Of a stretch of DNA of 64,000 nt, positions 37,505 to 50,971 are shown piece after piece. The position numbers and the translations under genes are program-made. The stretch is taken from the NCBI RefSeq assembly GCF_020921035.1, contig NC_063157.1, forward strand, positions 682,001 to 746,000, in the 5' to 3' direction. Source of the DNA: Rhodamnia argentea. Its lineage: Eukaryota; Streptophyta; Magnoliopsida; Myrtales; Myrtaceae. Position 1 is the stretch's first letter, and every line of letters starts with the position of its first letter. Below the pieces are notes generated by a model. It was not told the origin of the DNA. It was given only the letters and a program-made list of their open reading frames with translations, and did not search any database.

Positions 37505-38160
37505 GGGAGTGGCGGAGCTCTTAGGGTTTGCAAACGATGCTTGGCTGGTGGTGCTAAAATGGAGGGGTCGTGTCAAGTTCCTGTTTTGGTGGGTCTTCTT
37601 CCTCCATTTTCCCACCAACCCAACAACGGAGGAAGGAGCTGGGCCTGATAGAGCTATGGAGGCTGGTTAAATTTTGATAGCAAACTGAGGCAGAGAACTT
37701 AAGAGCAAGAGCTTAAAAGAGAGACAAATCATTCAAAAGAATCAACTTCAAGGACTTTTTTCTCTTATATCAAGGGGCAAATTCAGAATGAGAATGGAGA
37801 GATTTTAAACTCAGCGGAAGCGCGATTCAATCACTATAACACGAAAAGTACTCGAAATTCTGCAATTTACCTGAACTTTTCAACATCAGGGCGAAACAGC
37901 AAACAGGCTTGAAGGACTTCAATGCATTGAAAATCTAGGCCAGCGTTTTGAGGGGTCGTGGTTGTTTGTGGTGAGTTCCGCCAGACAATTGCTATCTGCT
38001 TGCCCTCTGCGGTAGATTCTCTGTAAGCAAATCGAGTTCGACTACGTTTTTGTTTTGTCTTTCTAGAAGGATTCTGACGGCGTCGTAGCGAGTGCTGGGA
38101 GCTTGGGAGGTAAGCAGAGAGGCTGAGAGCATCGGGAACGCAGGCCGCTGATCGAGTGAT
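37505..38160 (-). promoter_or_regulatory. 5' leader of the TTM3-like gene
   Basis: Splice signals suggest a leader intron: donor TTCAG/gtaaat at 37870/37871 and acceptor gcctcag near 37684. The sequence up to a G-box ATCACGTG near 38165 probably holds the promoter and the first leader exon. No coding frame was recognised in it. Confidence 0.4.
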
Positions 38161-38274
38161 CTGATCACGTGTTTACGCGATGTAAGAATGTTATTTTAAG
38201 TTTCATTTGTTTTACAACAAATAAATAGTTTGAATTTTTTTTAATAATCACTTATTATTTTAGGTTCTGTTTAT

Positions 38275-38625
38275 TCGAGCAAATTTCAAATAATGACTCG
38301 CAATACCTCATTCTTGTTTCAAAAAATGCTTTATTTTTTTTTTCTTTGTTATGGCCGTCAAGGGTAGCCCTCACTAGATTGAGTGAGGGAGGTCTCGCGC
38401 AGCCCTCACTAGTGGCCACCATCGGCTGGGATTGGTCACTGGTGAAAAGGAAAGGAAAAAAGGAAAAAAATGAAAAGGATCCATGAAATAAAAATGAATA
38501 AAATACCTTTAATTGGGTTATTCTTTAAATAATGAGCACTTCAGATTTTTAGCTGAAACAAGATCAATTTCAAATCTTTATTTAAAAAAATTAAAGCATT
38601 TTAGATCATTATTTGAATTTATTTT
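38275..38625. mobile_element. Short family C element (Mutator-like remnant)
   Basis: AT-rich inverted ends (AAATTTCAAATAATGA at the left, the reverse of TCATTATTTGAATTTATT at the right) flank a GC-rich core with GTCAAGGGTAGCCCTCACT at 38356-38374. The right arm matches the TIR of the 13291-13925 element (AGATTTGAAATTGATCTTGT). It lies between the divergent TTM3-like and RH35-like genes. Confidence 0.55.
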
Positions 38626-38989
38626 TATTTTTTATATAAACTAAATGGTGAAATAATTGCTTGTATTATTTGAAATAATTAAGTAACGAAAAATATTAAT
38701 TACTATCGATAATAGCAAAATCAATCATTTTTTAAAAAATTCATTTTTTAAATTGTTAATTTTTTGCAAAAATATACCCTTAGTATTATTATCGCAAATT
38801 AACATGAAATTAAGAACAAATCGGGAAAAAGAGAAAGATAGGACAACAGTGGTATACATTGCAAATATAAAGTATTTTCTATTTTATTTTGCGATGCAAT
38901 CAGAAAAAACTTGGCGGCAAGTTAACGGGTCGGTCTCCTAATATCGGTCGGTTTATCAATCATCTAGCATTCGGGTGCGGATCTCTATT

Positions 38990-39298
38990 CTCCAATATCA
39001 AATCTCTCTCCCTCCCTCTCTCTCCACGCCCTAGCAGAGCGTCGCCGCCATCACCGGTTCTGCCGCCGCCGTTCCGCTCTCCTGCTCGGCCATCGAAGCG
39101 ATTCGCCGAGCTCTGCCTATCACTCCAGGTACTATCTCCTCAATCCACTTTCTTCTTTAAAGGACAAGTGTTCAACCAGTTCTATTGCTCCGGACATCGT
39201 TGCCCAGAGTAATATCAGATTAGGGTTTCACGCACTTCTACGCGGAGAGTGTCGACAATACCTTTGGCATGTCCATCGCTGCAGGAGGTTTCACAGTC
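38990..39298 (+). promoter_or_regulatory. 5' leader of the RH35-like gene with a leader intron
   Basis: A CT-rich stretch (39000-39030) marks the likely leader. A donor CTCCAG/gtacta at 39128/39129 and an acceptor cgctgcag ending at 39284 fit a leader intron of 156 bp, which would remove the in-frame ATG at 39269 and leave 39299 as the start, 14 nt into the exon. Confidence 0.55.
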
Positions 39299-41587
<2,289 letters not shown>

Positions 41588-42375
41588 ATTCCAATATTTT
41601 CCGTATGTATCATCTTGTCTCCTACATGTTTAACGATCTTGCTATCAGTTATGCATTGTATGAGTTGATGGTTGCTTTGGGGCTGCTTCCCTTCAATGAT
41701 AATACGACACTGTAGTTCAGTCGGAAAAGAAGCATTATGGTTTTGAAGTGTCCTCATATTTTGTAGTAGTTGTCATGTACATGATAGGGATCTCATACTA
41801 CGGCCACACTAGGCATTAACAGGTTTAATTTGTCGAAGATGACAAACAAATGTCAACAAAGTCAATTCATTAGCATATTCATGGGATCACATGCATATTC
41901 AGCATATTCATGACCCTTATCTCCTTGAAAGTAAAGAGTCAGCTTCTTGTCCGCAGACACAAACATTTTAAGAAGGGCAATGTTTTCTTCAAATGCGCAA
42001 TTTAAGCGTGTCCAACTTGAATGGTTTATTGGCTTGAATTAATTATTATATGCAGTTTATCTGTTTCCTTTTATTAATAGGGCTAGAGTTTCTTTACAGT
42101 TTCGTGGGAAATTTCAATTTCTGTAGGGTTCTTTTTTCATGTTATGTATCAGGGCATTGTTGTATGGAATAAATACACTTGTGCTACTGTACGACAAACA
42201 ATTAGTATAAAAAATATCACAACTATATCTGTGTGTGTTCAAATCTTTCAGAAGCTGTAGAGCTTGAAACAACCTCAAGGATAATGTGGATGACACCTCT
42301 TCTGTTGGCTCATGCATCTAAATGCTTGTGTACAGCTTCGAGAAGCAATTGATGAGGTTTCCTCTCATCCAAGAA
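41588..42375. other. 3' UTRs of convergent genes
   Basis: This AT-rich stretch lies between the ends of the RH35-like (+) and coiled-coil (-) genes. No other feature recognised. Confidence 0.5.
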
Positions 42376-43225
42376 TCATGTGTTGCTTTGGCAGATCGGC
42401 GTGGTAGTTGTATATTCTTTGCTCAGCACAAGCGGATTTGAAGACTGACAGAGAAGTAGTGAGAGGCCAGTCCCAGTTCTTCTGATCTCCAAGTCCTGTT
42501 TAAATGCCAAAGCAGAAAGTATCGGTAAGAAAGGCGTATGATGAGATTTCATATCTAGAAAATGTCGACTTCTTGAGCATTGTTCAATCTGATTTCCCAG
42601 CAGATTATCTGTCTGCAACAATCAAGTGGGCAAGAAACTGTCGCTCCTCAATGAAAGAATAGGAATTGTTTCCTTCTAGTTGTATATGAAGTCCTTATGG
42701 TTGCTTTGTATGAAGTAGGAGTAGTCCATGAAAGTGTCTTACCTTCAAATTGCTGACTACTGAAGAAGCGGAAGTTCCTTGAAACTGGTCTCTAGCATGT
42801 AGAGAGCGATCTATGATCCAGAAGTGCTCATATATCTCATCTGCCAACCGTTTTCGATCCTTTACAGCCTCAAAGAATGTCCTTTTTAGAGTATTATTTT
42901 CTTCTTCAAGAAGCTTTAATCGCTCATCGAACACTTTGATATGAGCGACCTGAATTGCCCTTTCTTTCCGCTGTAACTCGGTACACGAATCACTTCTTTG
43001 AGGAGTCGATGAACTCCTACCTGCCTCTTTAATAACCAAATCCCCCAAACCAGATGATGGAGCTTCACTACTAGTACTAGGTCCCTCCATATTGCATGGC
43101 TCTATCTCCTTTTCTACCTCAGCATCACACGTACCTGTACTGCTTGAAGGCTCGGAAGACTTGAACCTTGAGTGATTCTTCCATGATAATGAGTAGCCCT
43201 CTAGTTCAGCTGAAGTCCTCTCCAT
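42376..43225 (-). CDS. Uncharacterised plant coiled-coil protein
   Basis: Two exons, 42743-43225 and 42376-42612, join in phase 0 (SNLK|TDNLLGNQ) to give 239 residues. An in-frame TGA three codons before the ATG fixes the start (MERTSAELEGYSLSWKNHSR). Residues 1-90 are Ser/Glu-rich and probably disordered. Residues about 90-140 (RKERAIQVAHIKVFDERLKL, then LEEENNTLKRTFFEAVKDRK) look like a leucine-zipper-like coiled coil, with Leu/Phe/Ile at heptad spacing. The C-terminal exon is Ser/Thr-rich and low in signature. There is no signal peptide, membrane segment or catalytic motif. The basic stretch before the coil is too weak for a bZIP call. It is convergent with the RH35-like gene. I do not recognise the family. 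Confidence 0.6.
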
Positions 43226-46200
43226 GCCTATTCATCCAAAAGCTCCTTCTGCCAACCGTAGTGCTTTCTTTGCACCAACTTCATCTTCGACCCACACTGG
43301 TCATGATGGTACAAGTGACTGATTTGCTCCTCGAGTTGGGGTGTCTTCCAAGTGCCGCAGAACCCAGTGAACCTTACACGGAAGATAACTTCAGCTTCAT
43401 GCAATTTCTGTGTACTGCAGAAGATTGTTTTTTTTTTTTTTTTTGGGGGGGTGGGTTGTTGTTGGGAAGGTGTTTCCAATGGGTTGCAAAAAGCAGAAGT
43501 TTGCTCTGTCTGTGGATCAACATTATTGGTTGAAAAGTGCAGCTTAATTTGACTGCATGCTCCTGAGTCGGTTTCTTCGTGATATATCCATAGAAGCATA
43601 GATAGCAGCTTTTAATTTGGCTCTTTGCCGTATTCTGGCAGGCAAACTTTTGGCTCCATTCTAGCAGAGCGTCACACTACCGACTCTCCAATCCACTGTC
43701 ATCACGTCGAATTGCTATCCATCCCCATGGTTCACCTTCGCTTTACCCAACCCTACAGACCGCACTAAATCCCACGATCCTTCGCTGAAACAGACACGTA
43801 TTATCGCCATTCCATATGAACAAACCACCCCAATCAGTTTGTACACGGTAAATCAACCCCACTTGCAGAGCTCCTAAGAGTTTACAAACCACCCCAACGC
43901 CATTCCTATGAATCAGTTGCATCTTCCCCTCTACATCACTCACTCCCACCGACATCAACGAGCTTTACACTCACAAGGTACGCGAGTATGGTCGAGGGTC
44001 ATGGAACTTTTCGTCTGTGACACTCTACCCGTCGTCTTCAGTATCTTCTCTATTGTTTCACTAGCAACACGCGGGAACCAAACACATTAATGGCGAGCAC
44101 CCTTTTCCGGAAACGAAACAGAGAGTCCATGCACGGGCGCATTGAAGATGATGACCCCTACACGTCTTCAGTCTCTTCTCTATCGTTTCTGTAGCTACTG
44201 TCTTATCTCCCCGTGAGCTTTGGACTTTGAGACTGCATGGCCTTACAATCCCCCGGACAGAAAGAAAGATGAGCACAAGATCTTTCGTGATCGGAATGGT
44301 GACTGTCTCTGGCAAAATCATTGCCTTTATCGTTGCGGAAGCCGTGGCCTTTCAAGATGATGCTTTCTCTCAAGAACTCCTCCTGATCCGATAGTTCATC
44401 AATCTTTAGAATTTCTGTTCATTGCACCTATGCATGGAGCAAACAATCCCTTAAGTATGATGATTTCATGCGTTTGGTTACGTCGGCACTTTACTTACCT
44501 TTATATTTATGCAGCTCATAGACCTGTCCCGAGGGAGCCAAAGACGGGAACTTTTCCCAACTGGAGGAGGTGAAGGTATCGCGAGAAAAGCTTTCAAGAT
44601 TTACAAAGAGAGCCGCGATATATATTTCTTGGTTTAGCATGTGGTGGACTATATCGCCAGTGTATGCTTTTCCGGTTCCGGTCTCCAAGAAACGGTCTAC
44701 TGTCGCGCGGAAAGGGCATTTCAATTGAACCAATACTGCTCGAAGTGTTGCTCAAGCTACTGTAACCCCAACCCGTGCAACTACTCGAAAGAGTTCCTTG
44801 AGGGCTTCTCTACACTCTCCACACTCCACAGTTTCCCTGCCTGCAGACCACGGTCACCACGCATGCCCTGCCGAGCTGATCGTCTGTATCGGCATCAGCT
44901 TCAATCCTGCCTCCCCGGTTGATGCTCTTCTTTATGGTCCTGGCTTTTCGACTAACGCGTCATCTTTGCTACATAATTAAGTATGGTTTTGTGTAGTTAC
45001 GATTGGTGCGCGGTGCATGTCATCGCCCTTGTTGAATGATTTTTTGTCTTTACGTTGGGTGGGTTAGCGACGATGGAAGCCCATATAACACATGCTTTGT
45101 TCAATCGGGGTTGAATCTGAATTCTTTACCCTTAGTTTAATTACGTTGTTATTCCCCGAATGTTTAAGCGGCTTTGAGCTCATTGCCATGATGTCGCACT
45201 CCTACTTTGAATGGCCAAGACCAACCACTCTCGGTCTTTTCTTGATATAGCTCACGCAACATTAATCGATCATGTAATCTCTTAACTCATTTGAGGCCCG
45301 TGCCGAACTTTTTTCAGTGCACAGCCAAGAAAGATGCAATTGCAACCGTCGATACTTTCTATTGAGATCAAAAGACAAATGATAGTGCAATGCCTTACAT
45401 TGGAAACGTTGCATAATTGCCCATCTTGTACTGTCATATTAATCGATTATCGACCCCACTTAACACCTTAAAACTACTTTCATGTGGGCTAAAACGCATT
45501 CAAAATTGTTAAAGTGAACTGATTTCTCTTCAACGACTCGAACGAGTTTACACATTCCACCATAGTCAACCAACCAGTGAAGTCAAAGCTAGCTTGACAG
45601 ATAAGTAAAGTCAAGGGGATACATGTTATTTGTTTTTCCATATTGCCTTCCTAATATCAACTTGATGATTGACCCTCTTGCTCTAAAGCAGGAGAACACA
45701 TATCGAGGAGCATATTAATTGAGACCGATAAGCTTCAAAGCCTACAAAATCCCTTCGGATTACCTTTCACTTATGGAATGGTGAAAGGTAAGTCCTGAAG
45801 AATGCAAGGTTATATAGCTCGTGTGAATCTCTCAGTGAAATCTGTATATGGATGAGTGTAAGAGAAACAAGGTTAACATTGTATGGTCAAGACAGGCAAG
45901 AGCGTCGTTCTTCACCGTGACAGTCGCCCAAACTTTTCAAATTGCACTATGATAGGGGAAAAACTAGTGAAGGAAAGACTAGCTAGCTGACCTTTCACCG
46001 ATAGTTCTCGTTTCCTACTTCAATTTGGGAAAACAAAAACTTCATTGTAAGTTACATTGTTGTTGTATGTACTGAGAGATCAATTGATCTCAACTGTACT
46101 ATGAATATGGAGCCGCAGTTCTCCCATCTCCTACCAAACTTTTTACATGGGGTATTCAGCTTCACACCAACTAGTTCGCTATGTGACTAACCTAGGGAAT

Positions 46201-46286
46201 CTCAGCTTCGAAAATGTGTTCTGGAAAAGTCAGCGTACTTGAAAGAATGGGAGGGGCTGGTTGGTGGGCAGTCTTGTGTTTAACTT
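43226..46286. other. Intergenic; promoter side of the coiled-coil gene
   Basis: A long T tract followed by G's (43428-43451) may be a decayed poly-A insertion in reverse orientation. A local repeat, GTCTTCAGTATCTTCTCTAT near 44034 and GTCTTCAGTCTCTTCTCTAT near 44166, is present. No supported gene. Confidence 0.4.
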
Positions 46287-46430
46287 TGCTTAGCAGGTCA
46301 CTGGACCACCACAGACAAGTATATCAACAAAAACTAACTCTGAGAAGTTGGAGCAGCTGCATACCTCAATTTACTTTGCATCATCACATGCTCCGCCAGA
46401 GCTGGATGCCAAAGTTGAAATCTATTTAGA
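46287..46430 (-). pseudogene. Broken duplicate of H+-pyrophosphatase exon 7 with its flanks
   Basis: The segment matches 51228-51380 of the H+-pyrophosphatase gene at both introns and the exon. The pseudo-exon (46365-46421) is 57 nt against 60 in the functional copy, keeps the donor GAG/gtatgcagctgc, and reads ISTLASSSGGACDDAK followed by TAA. Because intron flanks are included, it came from a genomic duplication, not from mRNA. Exons 6 and 8 are not found beside it. Confidence 0.8.
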
Positions 46431-47085
46431 TTTCGCAATGCATCTTCAGACTAGTGAGAGTGACCTATAAATCAGGAGATGTACTCTGGAGAAAAGGCGA
46501 AACCATCTGAACTTCCAAGAGGAGAGATGGGCAATCAAATGAAGAAGCACTTGTGAGAGAAGGTTCTTAACCTGGACACCCCACAATTGCTTAAGCTCTT
46601 CTGAATTTTCATGCTTTTGCCTTCTCAGAAGGCACTTTCCCCATCTCCTTGCTGCTCTGGATATCCTTCTTTGTTCCTGCTTCTCTTCCTTACTCACAAC
46701 CGCTAGAGCATTTAAACAAGAAACTGTGCTCATCTCCAAACATTTCATTTGCATCAATTCGAAAGAAAATAAGGATCTTGGATATTTTTCGAGACATACT
46801 GGAATTGTTGAGCAACTACATTGCATAATAACAATCGAATTTCACTTGCCAACACCTAAGATGATCTATTCTAAGAGACGCATGGACAAAGTCTCGAAAC
46901 TATTAGCTGAGCACCTCTCCAATTCACACATTGGTCTCCAGATGAACAAACATGGCCTCTCAATAGATAGATACCAGGCCACAACGATTGTACTGACTGC
47001 CTAACACATAAAAGGAAATTTTTTTCACAATGCAGCTCAAGGCAAAGCGAATTATGACCCAGCAGGCGACATTTCAGGTATTCAA
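46431..47085. other. Intergenic, possible 3' UTR of the arogenate dehydrogenase gene
   Basis: An open minus-strand frame here with KEEKQEQRRISRAARRW is not supported by splice signals or family resemblance. Confidence 0.35.
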
Positions 47086-48276
47086 TCATGTAGCACTGTC
47101 TGGATCCGAAGGAGGTTCCGCATTTGGAGGAGCACCATTAGAGAGCAACTTCTGAACCACGGATCTCGTCGTGCCCAAATCTCTGGCCCCCTCTGCATCC
47201 CCCAACAACTGTTTCCGATAAATCCGATGCAAATGCCCAAATAGCTCATTCTGTATCGACTTGAATGCCATGTCCAACCTCTTCAGCTGCTCCATCGCGC
47301 TATCGTTATACAGGAATAATCCATAGTACAAATCAAAGCTATCCCCCGACGTGTTCTCCACCAAATCCAACAGGGTCTCGTACCCTTTGGTATTGATCGG
47401 CGACGACTCCAATCCGAACTTCTCCAACACCCTTCCCACAGTGTGAGTCACGAACTGCGACCCGGCAGCGTACCGATCATGCTCAGCACAGCTCATCTCC
47501 ACCATCCTACAACCCTCCCTGGCAAAGATATCCAAGAACTTCTCGCACCTATCGACCCTCGATTCACCCCCCCCAATCCTAACCCTATCGTACACGAAGC
47601 TAAGCCCCGCCCACGAATGCTTACCGCTCTCGGGCCCGAACATGGGATGCGTGCACAGAATGTCGAACTCGGGAGGCAGACATTTAAGCAAAAGGTCGCG
47701 AGGGAACTCCTTTACCGAGAGGACGTCGACGAAAAGGGTGCTCCTTTTGAGCCTCTGGAACGGGATCGAACGAAGGACGCGCTCGGTGGAGAGGATGGAG
47801 GTGGAGAGGAGGACGACGTCGGGGTGCTGCTCGCAGAGGTCGTGCGGGTCATCGTAGAAGTCGACGCGGAGCTCGGAGGCGACAGAGGAGTAGTCGGAGC
47901 GGGAGTGGGCGAGGATGGTGTGGCCCTGGGAGACGAAGGTCTTGGCGAGGAACTGGCCAAAGTTGCCGAAGCCGAGGATGGCGATCTTCAGGGAGGAGGA
48001 TTTACGGAAATTGGAACGGAGCTGGGCCTCGTAGTCGTAAGGCTGGGCGGCGTCGAGGGACCGGACGCGGAGGGGCAGCTTGCGGCGGAGGAGATTGGGC
48101 GGTGGCGGAGAGGGGTGAGAGAACGAACGGAGGAGCGGGGTCAGGTGGGAGGTGGTTTGAGAGAGCTGTGCGGAGGAAAATGGGAGCATTCTCTGTGTGC
48201 GTCTGCGACAGAGAAGAGAAGAGAAGGGCGCTGGCAGGCAAGAGGGGAAACTGAAAACTGAATCGACGCTGGCCAT
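47086..48276 (-). CDS. Arogenate dehydrogenase, chloroplastic
   Basis: A single exon encodes 396 residues. The enzyme oxidatively decarboxylates L-arogenate to L-tyrosine with NADP+ in the plastid, the last step of plant tyrosine synthesis. Residues 1-70 (MASVDSVFSFPSCLPAPFSS, many Ser/Arg/Pro, few acidic) resemble a chloroplast transit peptide. The Rossmann motif LKIAILGFGNFGQFLAKTF spans about 97-115, with LAHSRSDYS after it. Downstream are VVLLSTSILSTERVL, LFVDVLSVKEFP, the conserved CTHPMFGPESG, SCAEHDRYAAGSQFVTHTVGR and SSPINTKGYETLLDLVENT. The His in the THPMFGP segment and in EHD is typical of the TyrA family. The first in-frame ATG is used; an upstream TTG was ignored. The single-domain, intronless form suggests the TYRAAT2 type (AT1G15710), not the duplicated-domain TYRAAT1. 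Confident. Confidence 0.94.
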   Translation of the reverse strand: MASVDSVFSFPSCLPAPFSSLLCRRRTQRMLPFSSAQLSQTTSHLTPLLRSFSHPSPPPPNLLRRKLPLRVRSLDAAQPYDYEAQLRSNFRKSSSLKIAILGFGNFGQFLAKTFVSQGHTILAHSRSDYSSVASELRVDFYDDPHDLCEQHPDVVLLSTSILSTERVLRSIPFQRLKRSTLFVDVLSVKEFPRDLLLKCLPPEFDILCTHPMFGPESGKHSWAGLSFVYDRVRIGGGESRVDRCEKFLDIFAREGCRMVEMSCAEHDRYAAGSQFVTHTVGRVLEKFGLESSPINTKGYETLLDLVENTSGDSFDLYYGLFLYNDSAMEQLKRLDMAFKSIQNELFGHLHRIYRKQLLGDAEGARDLGTTRSVVQKLLSNGAPPNAEPPSDPDSAT

Positions 48277-48305
48277 GAGCAACTCTGACGCGTCAGGCCT
48301 AGACC

Positions 48306-49440
48306 CAGAGGTGGTAAAATAGTCAAGAACCCATATTCAATCCATATTTAACGGTAGAGCATAAAAAATTAAGGAAAAAATCACCAAAAATTCTAAATTA
48401 TATCCGTCGTAACACATTTATCTCTAAATTTTTCTTTGTGATACAAAAAATCCTAAAATTATACGCATGTAACATATTTAACTCCAAACTTGTGCACGTT
48501 TAAATTGAGATAAATGTGTTACATGGATATAAGTTTAAGATTTTTAATGTCACAAAAAAATATTTTAGGGTAAATATATCACACGGATATAAGTTTAGGG
48601 TTTTCGATGTCACAAGCAAAAATTTGGGGTAAATGTATCACATGAGTAAAAGTTTGGGATTTTTGGTATTAAAAAAAAAGGTTTAGGGTAAATGTGTCAT
48701 AATTGACATAATTTAGGGTTTTTGGTGGTTTTTTCTCTAAAAAATATGTTAGTTTAAATGCTTAAGCGGATCATAAATGAATTATTTATAAATCTACTGG
48801 GCTCTAAATGGATTTTAAATGAATTATAAATGAGTTAGGTAAGACAACTATCTTGAAAGAGCCATAAAATAGATTTCTTAAAAAATTCAATTTTTTAATA
48901 TTTTAAAATTTTTATTATTTTATTATAATATTAATATTTTTTTTCTTTATATTTTTTTCTCCTGCCTTGGGCGCCACGAGTCGGCGATGGCCACCGGCGA
49001 GCCTAAGGAGAGCTTGGCTCACCGAGATCGGCCGAGCTCTAGCGAGCCGGGAGGCTCGGGGCTCATCCGAGATCGTGTGTGCTCGAGGCTCGTCGGGATC
49101 CGGCCTCGTGCTCGCTAGGATGCGGCTGGTTGTCGGGCTTCCCGCCTTCGCTGAAGCCTTGAATATTGACTTGCAGACGGAGGAGGGAGGTTGCAAACGG
49201 AGTTGCAGAGGAAGGAGGAAAAAAGAAAAAAGAGAAAAGAGAAAATAAAATAAAAATTAAAACACTTGATAAAAATTACAAAATTTGTATTATATGATTT
49301 GGTTAAATGAGTTGGTTATGAATCGAGTCGAGTATAGGTTATTGAATTTACATTGGATGAATATAGGTCAAAACGGGTTAAATTGATCAATATGGATCGG
49401 ATCATATTTGACCCGACCCAAACCCCGAGTCGGGCCCTCA
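48306..49440. mobile_element. Family A element carrying a nested family B insertion
   Basis: Its left end GGTGGTAAAATAGTCAAGAA and right end CATATTTGACCCGACCCAAA match the element at 5553-6265. The shell has AAATGAATTATAAATGAGTT words and the GC-rich core occupies 48958-49200. It lies immediately upstream of the arogenate dehydrogenase ATG (about 30 bp), so it forms its promoter side. Confidence 0.6.
48370..48737. mobile_element. Family B palindromic MITE with 8-bp target duplication
   Basis: TAAAAAAT at 48362-48369 is repeated at 48738-48745. The ends AAGGAAAAAATCACCAAAAA and (reversed) AGAGAAAAAACCACCAAAAA form inverted repeats that run into repeated CTAAATTAT, ACACATTTAtC and AAACTT words. 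An 8-bp target duplication is typical of hAT elements. Confidence 0.75.
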
Positions 49441-50971
49441 ACAATGGGATTAATTCGGAAAAAATTTGGTGATAAAAAATATTTTTTCTGTGTAATTGTA
49501 AACATACATATTTGTTTTACTGTAATTATTTTTCGTCGACTAGTCATTTCAACAAACCAAACACTTGTAAGAATTCGTCCGGTCGTCCCCCTTGCTACTA
49601 GTTCTCTTACCGCCCCAACAAACACACCCTTACTCTTGTCAATTTTATAAACCGATCTTACTGCATAGTGTTAGCGTTGCTGTCAATGTAATGTCATTAT
49701 GTTCAATAGTTTTGTCAACGACCTAGGATATAGGGCGACGGATGCAATTTTGACCACAATTGATCTACTAAATAACCAAGTCCAGGATCAAGAACTTTGA
49801 CATTCTCTCCTAGAAGAAAATTCACCTCTGGAATATGTGGTGAAAACTCGGGAATGCCCAGTAGCCTCGGATGATACAAGGATTCTGAGGTCTCCGATGA
49901 TCAAGAACATTGACATTTGCCGCGCATAAATCTGCACTCACTCAGCTCAAGAGATTCAAGCTCTCAAGGCCTCAGCTCCTCGAGAAATGAAGACCAGGTG
50001 GCGATCATCGCCTAGACCACCGATATCGGATGGAGAACAGTACCAATTATCGTGACCAGTGAAGATGGAAAGAAGAAAAGGTGTCAAAGCAACTGTTCCA
50101 CTGGTCCTGCGCAGTCCTACTAGAAGAAAATGGTCCTGCTCATGATTCTTTTACTTCTGCGAAGCACACCTAGAACGAGTCGGTATGTGGGGGCATAAGA
50201 ACGAGTCGACTACCTCAATTTCCTAGTACCTGCATCGTTCTAGGAACATGCCTGATGGGTGAAACATTCAGCTCTCTGTCAACACAGACCAAACGAAAGA
50301 TGCTGAAGCTCCATCAAAGCAGTAGCATCGACATTCATCATCTTTCACGATCAGTCTTGTGTTTCTCAGAGAAAAACCGCATCTACAGCGAAGGGTGGTT
50401 GTAGTTGCTCTCTTTTGACGATGCAAGTTTATAGTAACGGCCAGGAAAATCAGGATCTTGCATGCTCATGAAATACTCAGGAAAGTGTCCCTAAGGAAAG
50501 GGACTTAGGCAGAGACTTCAGCTAATCTTCCCCTCTGGTGTGAGGTGATCTCAGTACAGGAGGAGGAATTAACATTGAACATAGACTCAAACTTTCGAAA
50601 GAATACCACAAAGGTCATCAGCTGAAAAATGCCACCACACCCCTAAACCAACCCCACCCCCACACAAAAAAAAAAAAAAACCCAACCCAACCTCCCACCC
50701 CATTCGGTAATTGTTCCTTTTCATGGGGCAAACATAAAAAGTACACTAAAAGTGAAGAATCCAGTAGTCCATGATTCAAAATTGCCAGGTTCAGCCTTAA
50801 AACTCATGTAGACATTACCATGATAACATAAAATTCTAACCTTCATATTCATCATCGTCATCCTTAGGAATCACTAAAGCTACAGAGAACCAACACGGAA
50901 ATAGATGCCGACGCCAAATTGAGTTGATGACGATGCTGCTGCCACAAAAGGGAAGTCATCCATTCCCTCCC
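49441..50971. other. Intergenic and 3' UTR of the H+-pyrophosphatase gene
   Basis: No gene was recognised. A purine- or A-rich tract with CCCAACCC words occurs near 50650-50700. The last ~200 bp before 50972 are probably 3' UTR. Confidence 0.4.

Noticed and set aside
37505-37618. N-terminal extension of the TTM3-like protein as a targeting peptide
   Set aside because: The open frame upstream has only a TTG and no ATG; the family start MEVEIKL is the first ATG.
39269-39298. Ten-residue N-terminal extension of the RH35-like helicase
   Set aside because: The ATG at 39269 lies in the likely leader intron (acceptor ending at 39284), and homologues begin at the second Met.
44491-44733. Minus-strand frame of 80 residues
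   Set aside because: It has no ATG start (TTG only), no splice context and no recognisable family.
46446-46826. Minus-strand frame of 126 residues next to the pseudo-exon
   Set aside because: There is no promoter or family signature, and it does not match exons 6 or 8 of the H+-pyrophosphatase.
47443-48261. 272-residue antisense frame
   Set aside because: It is a shadow of the GC-rich arogenate dehydrogenase exon, with Gly/Glu-rich composition and no family.
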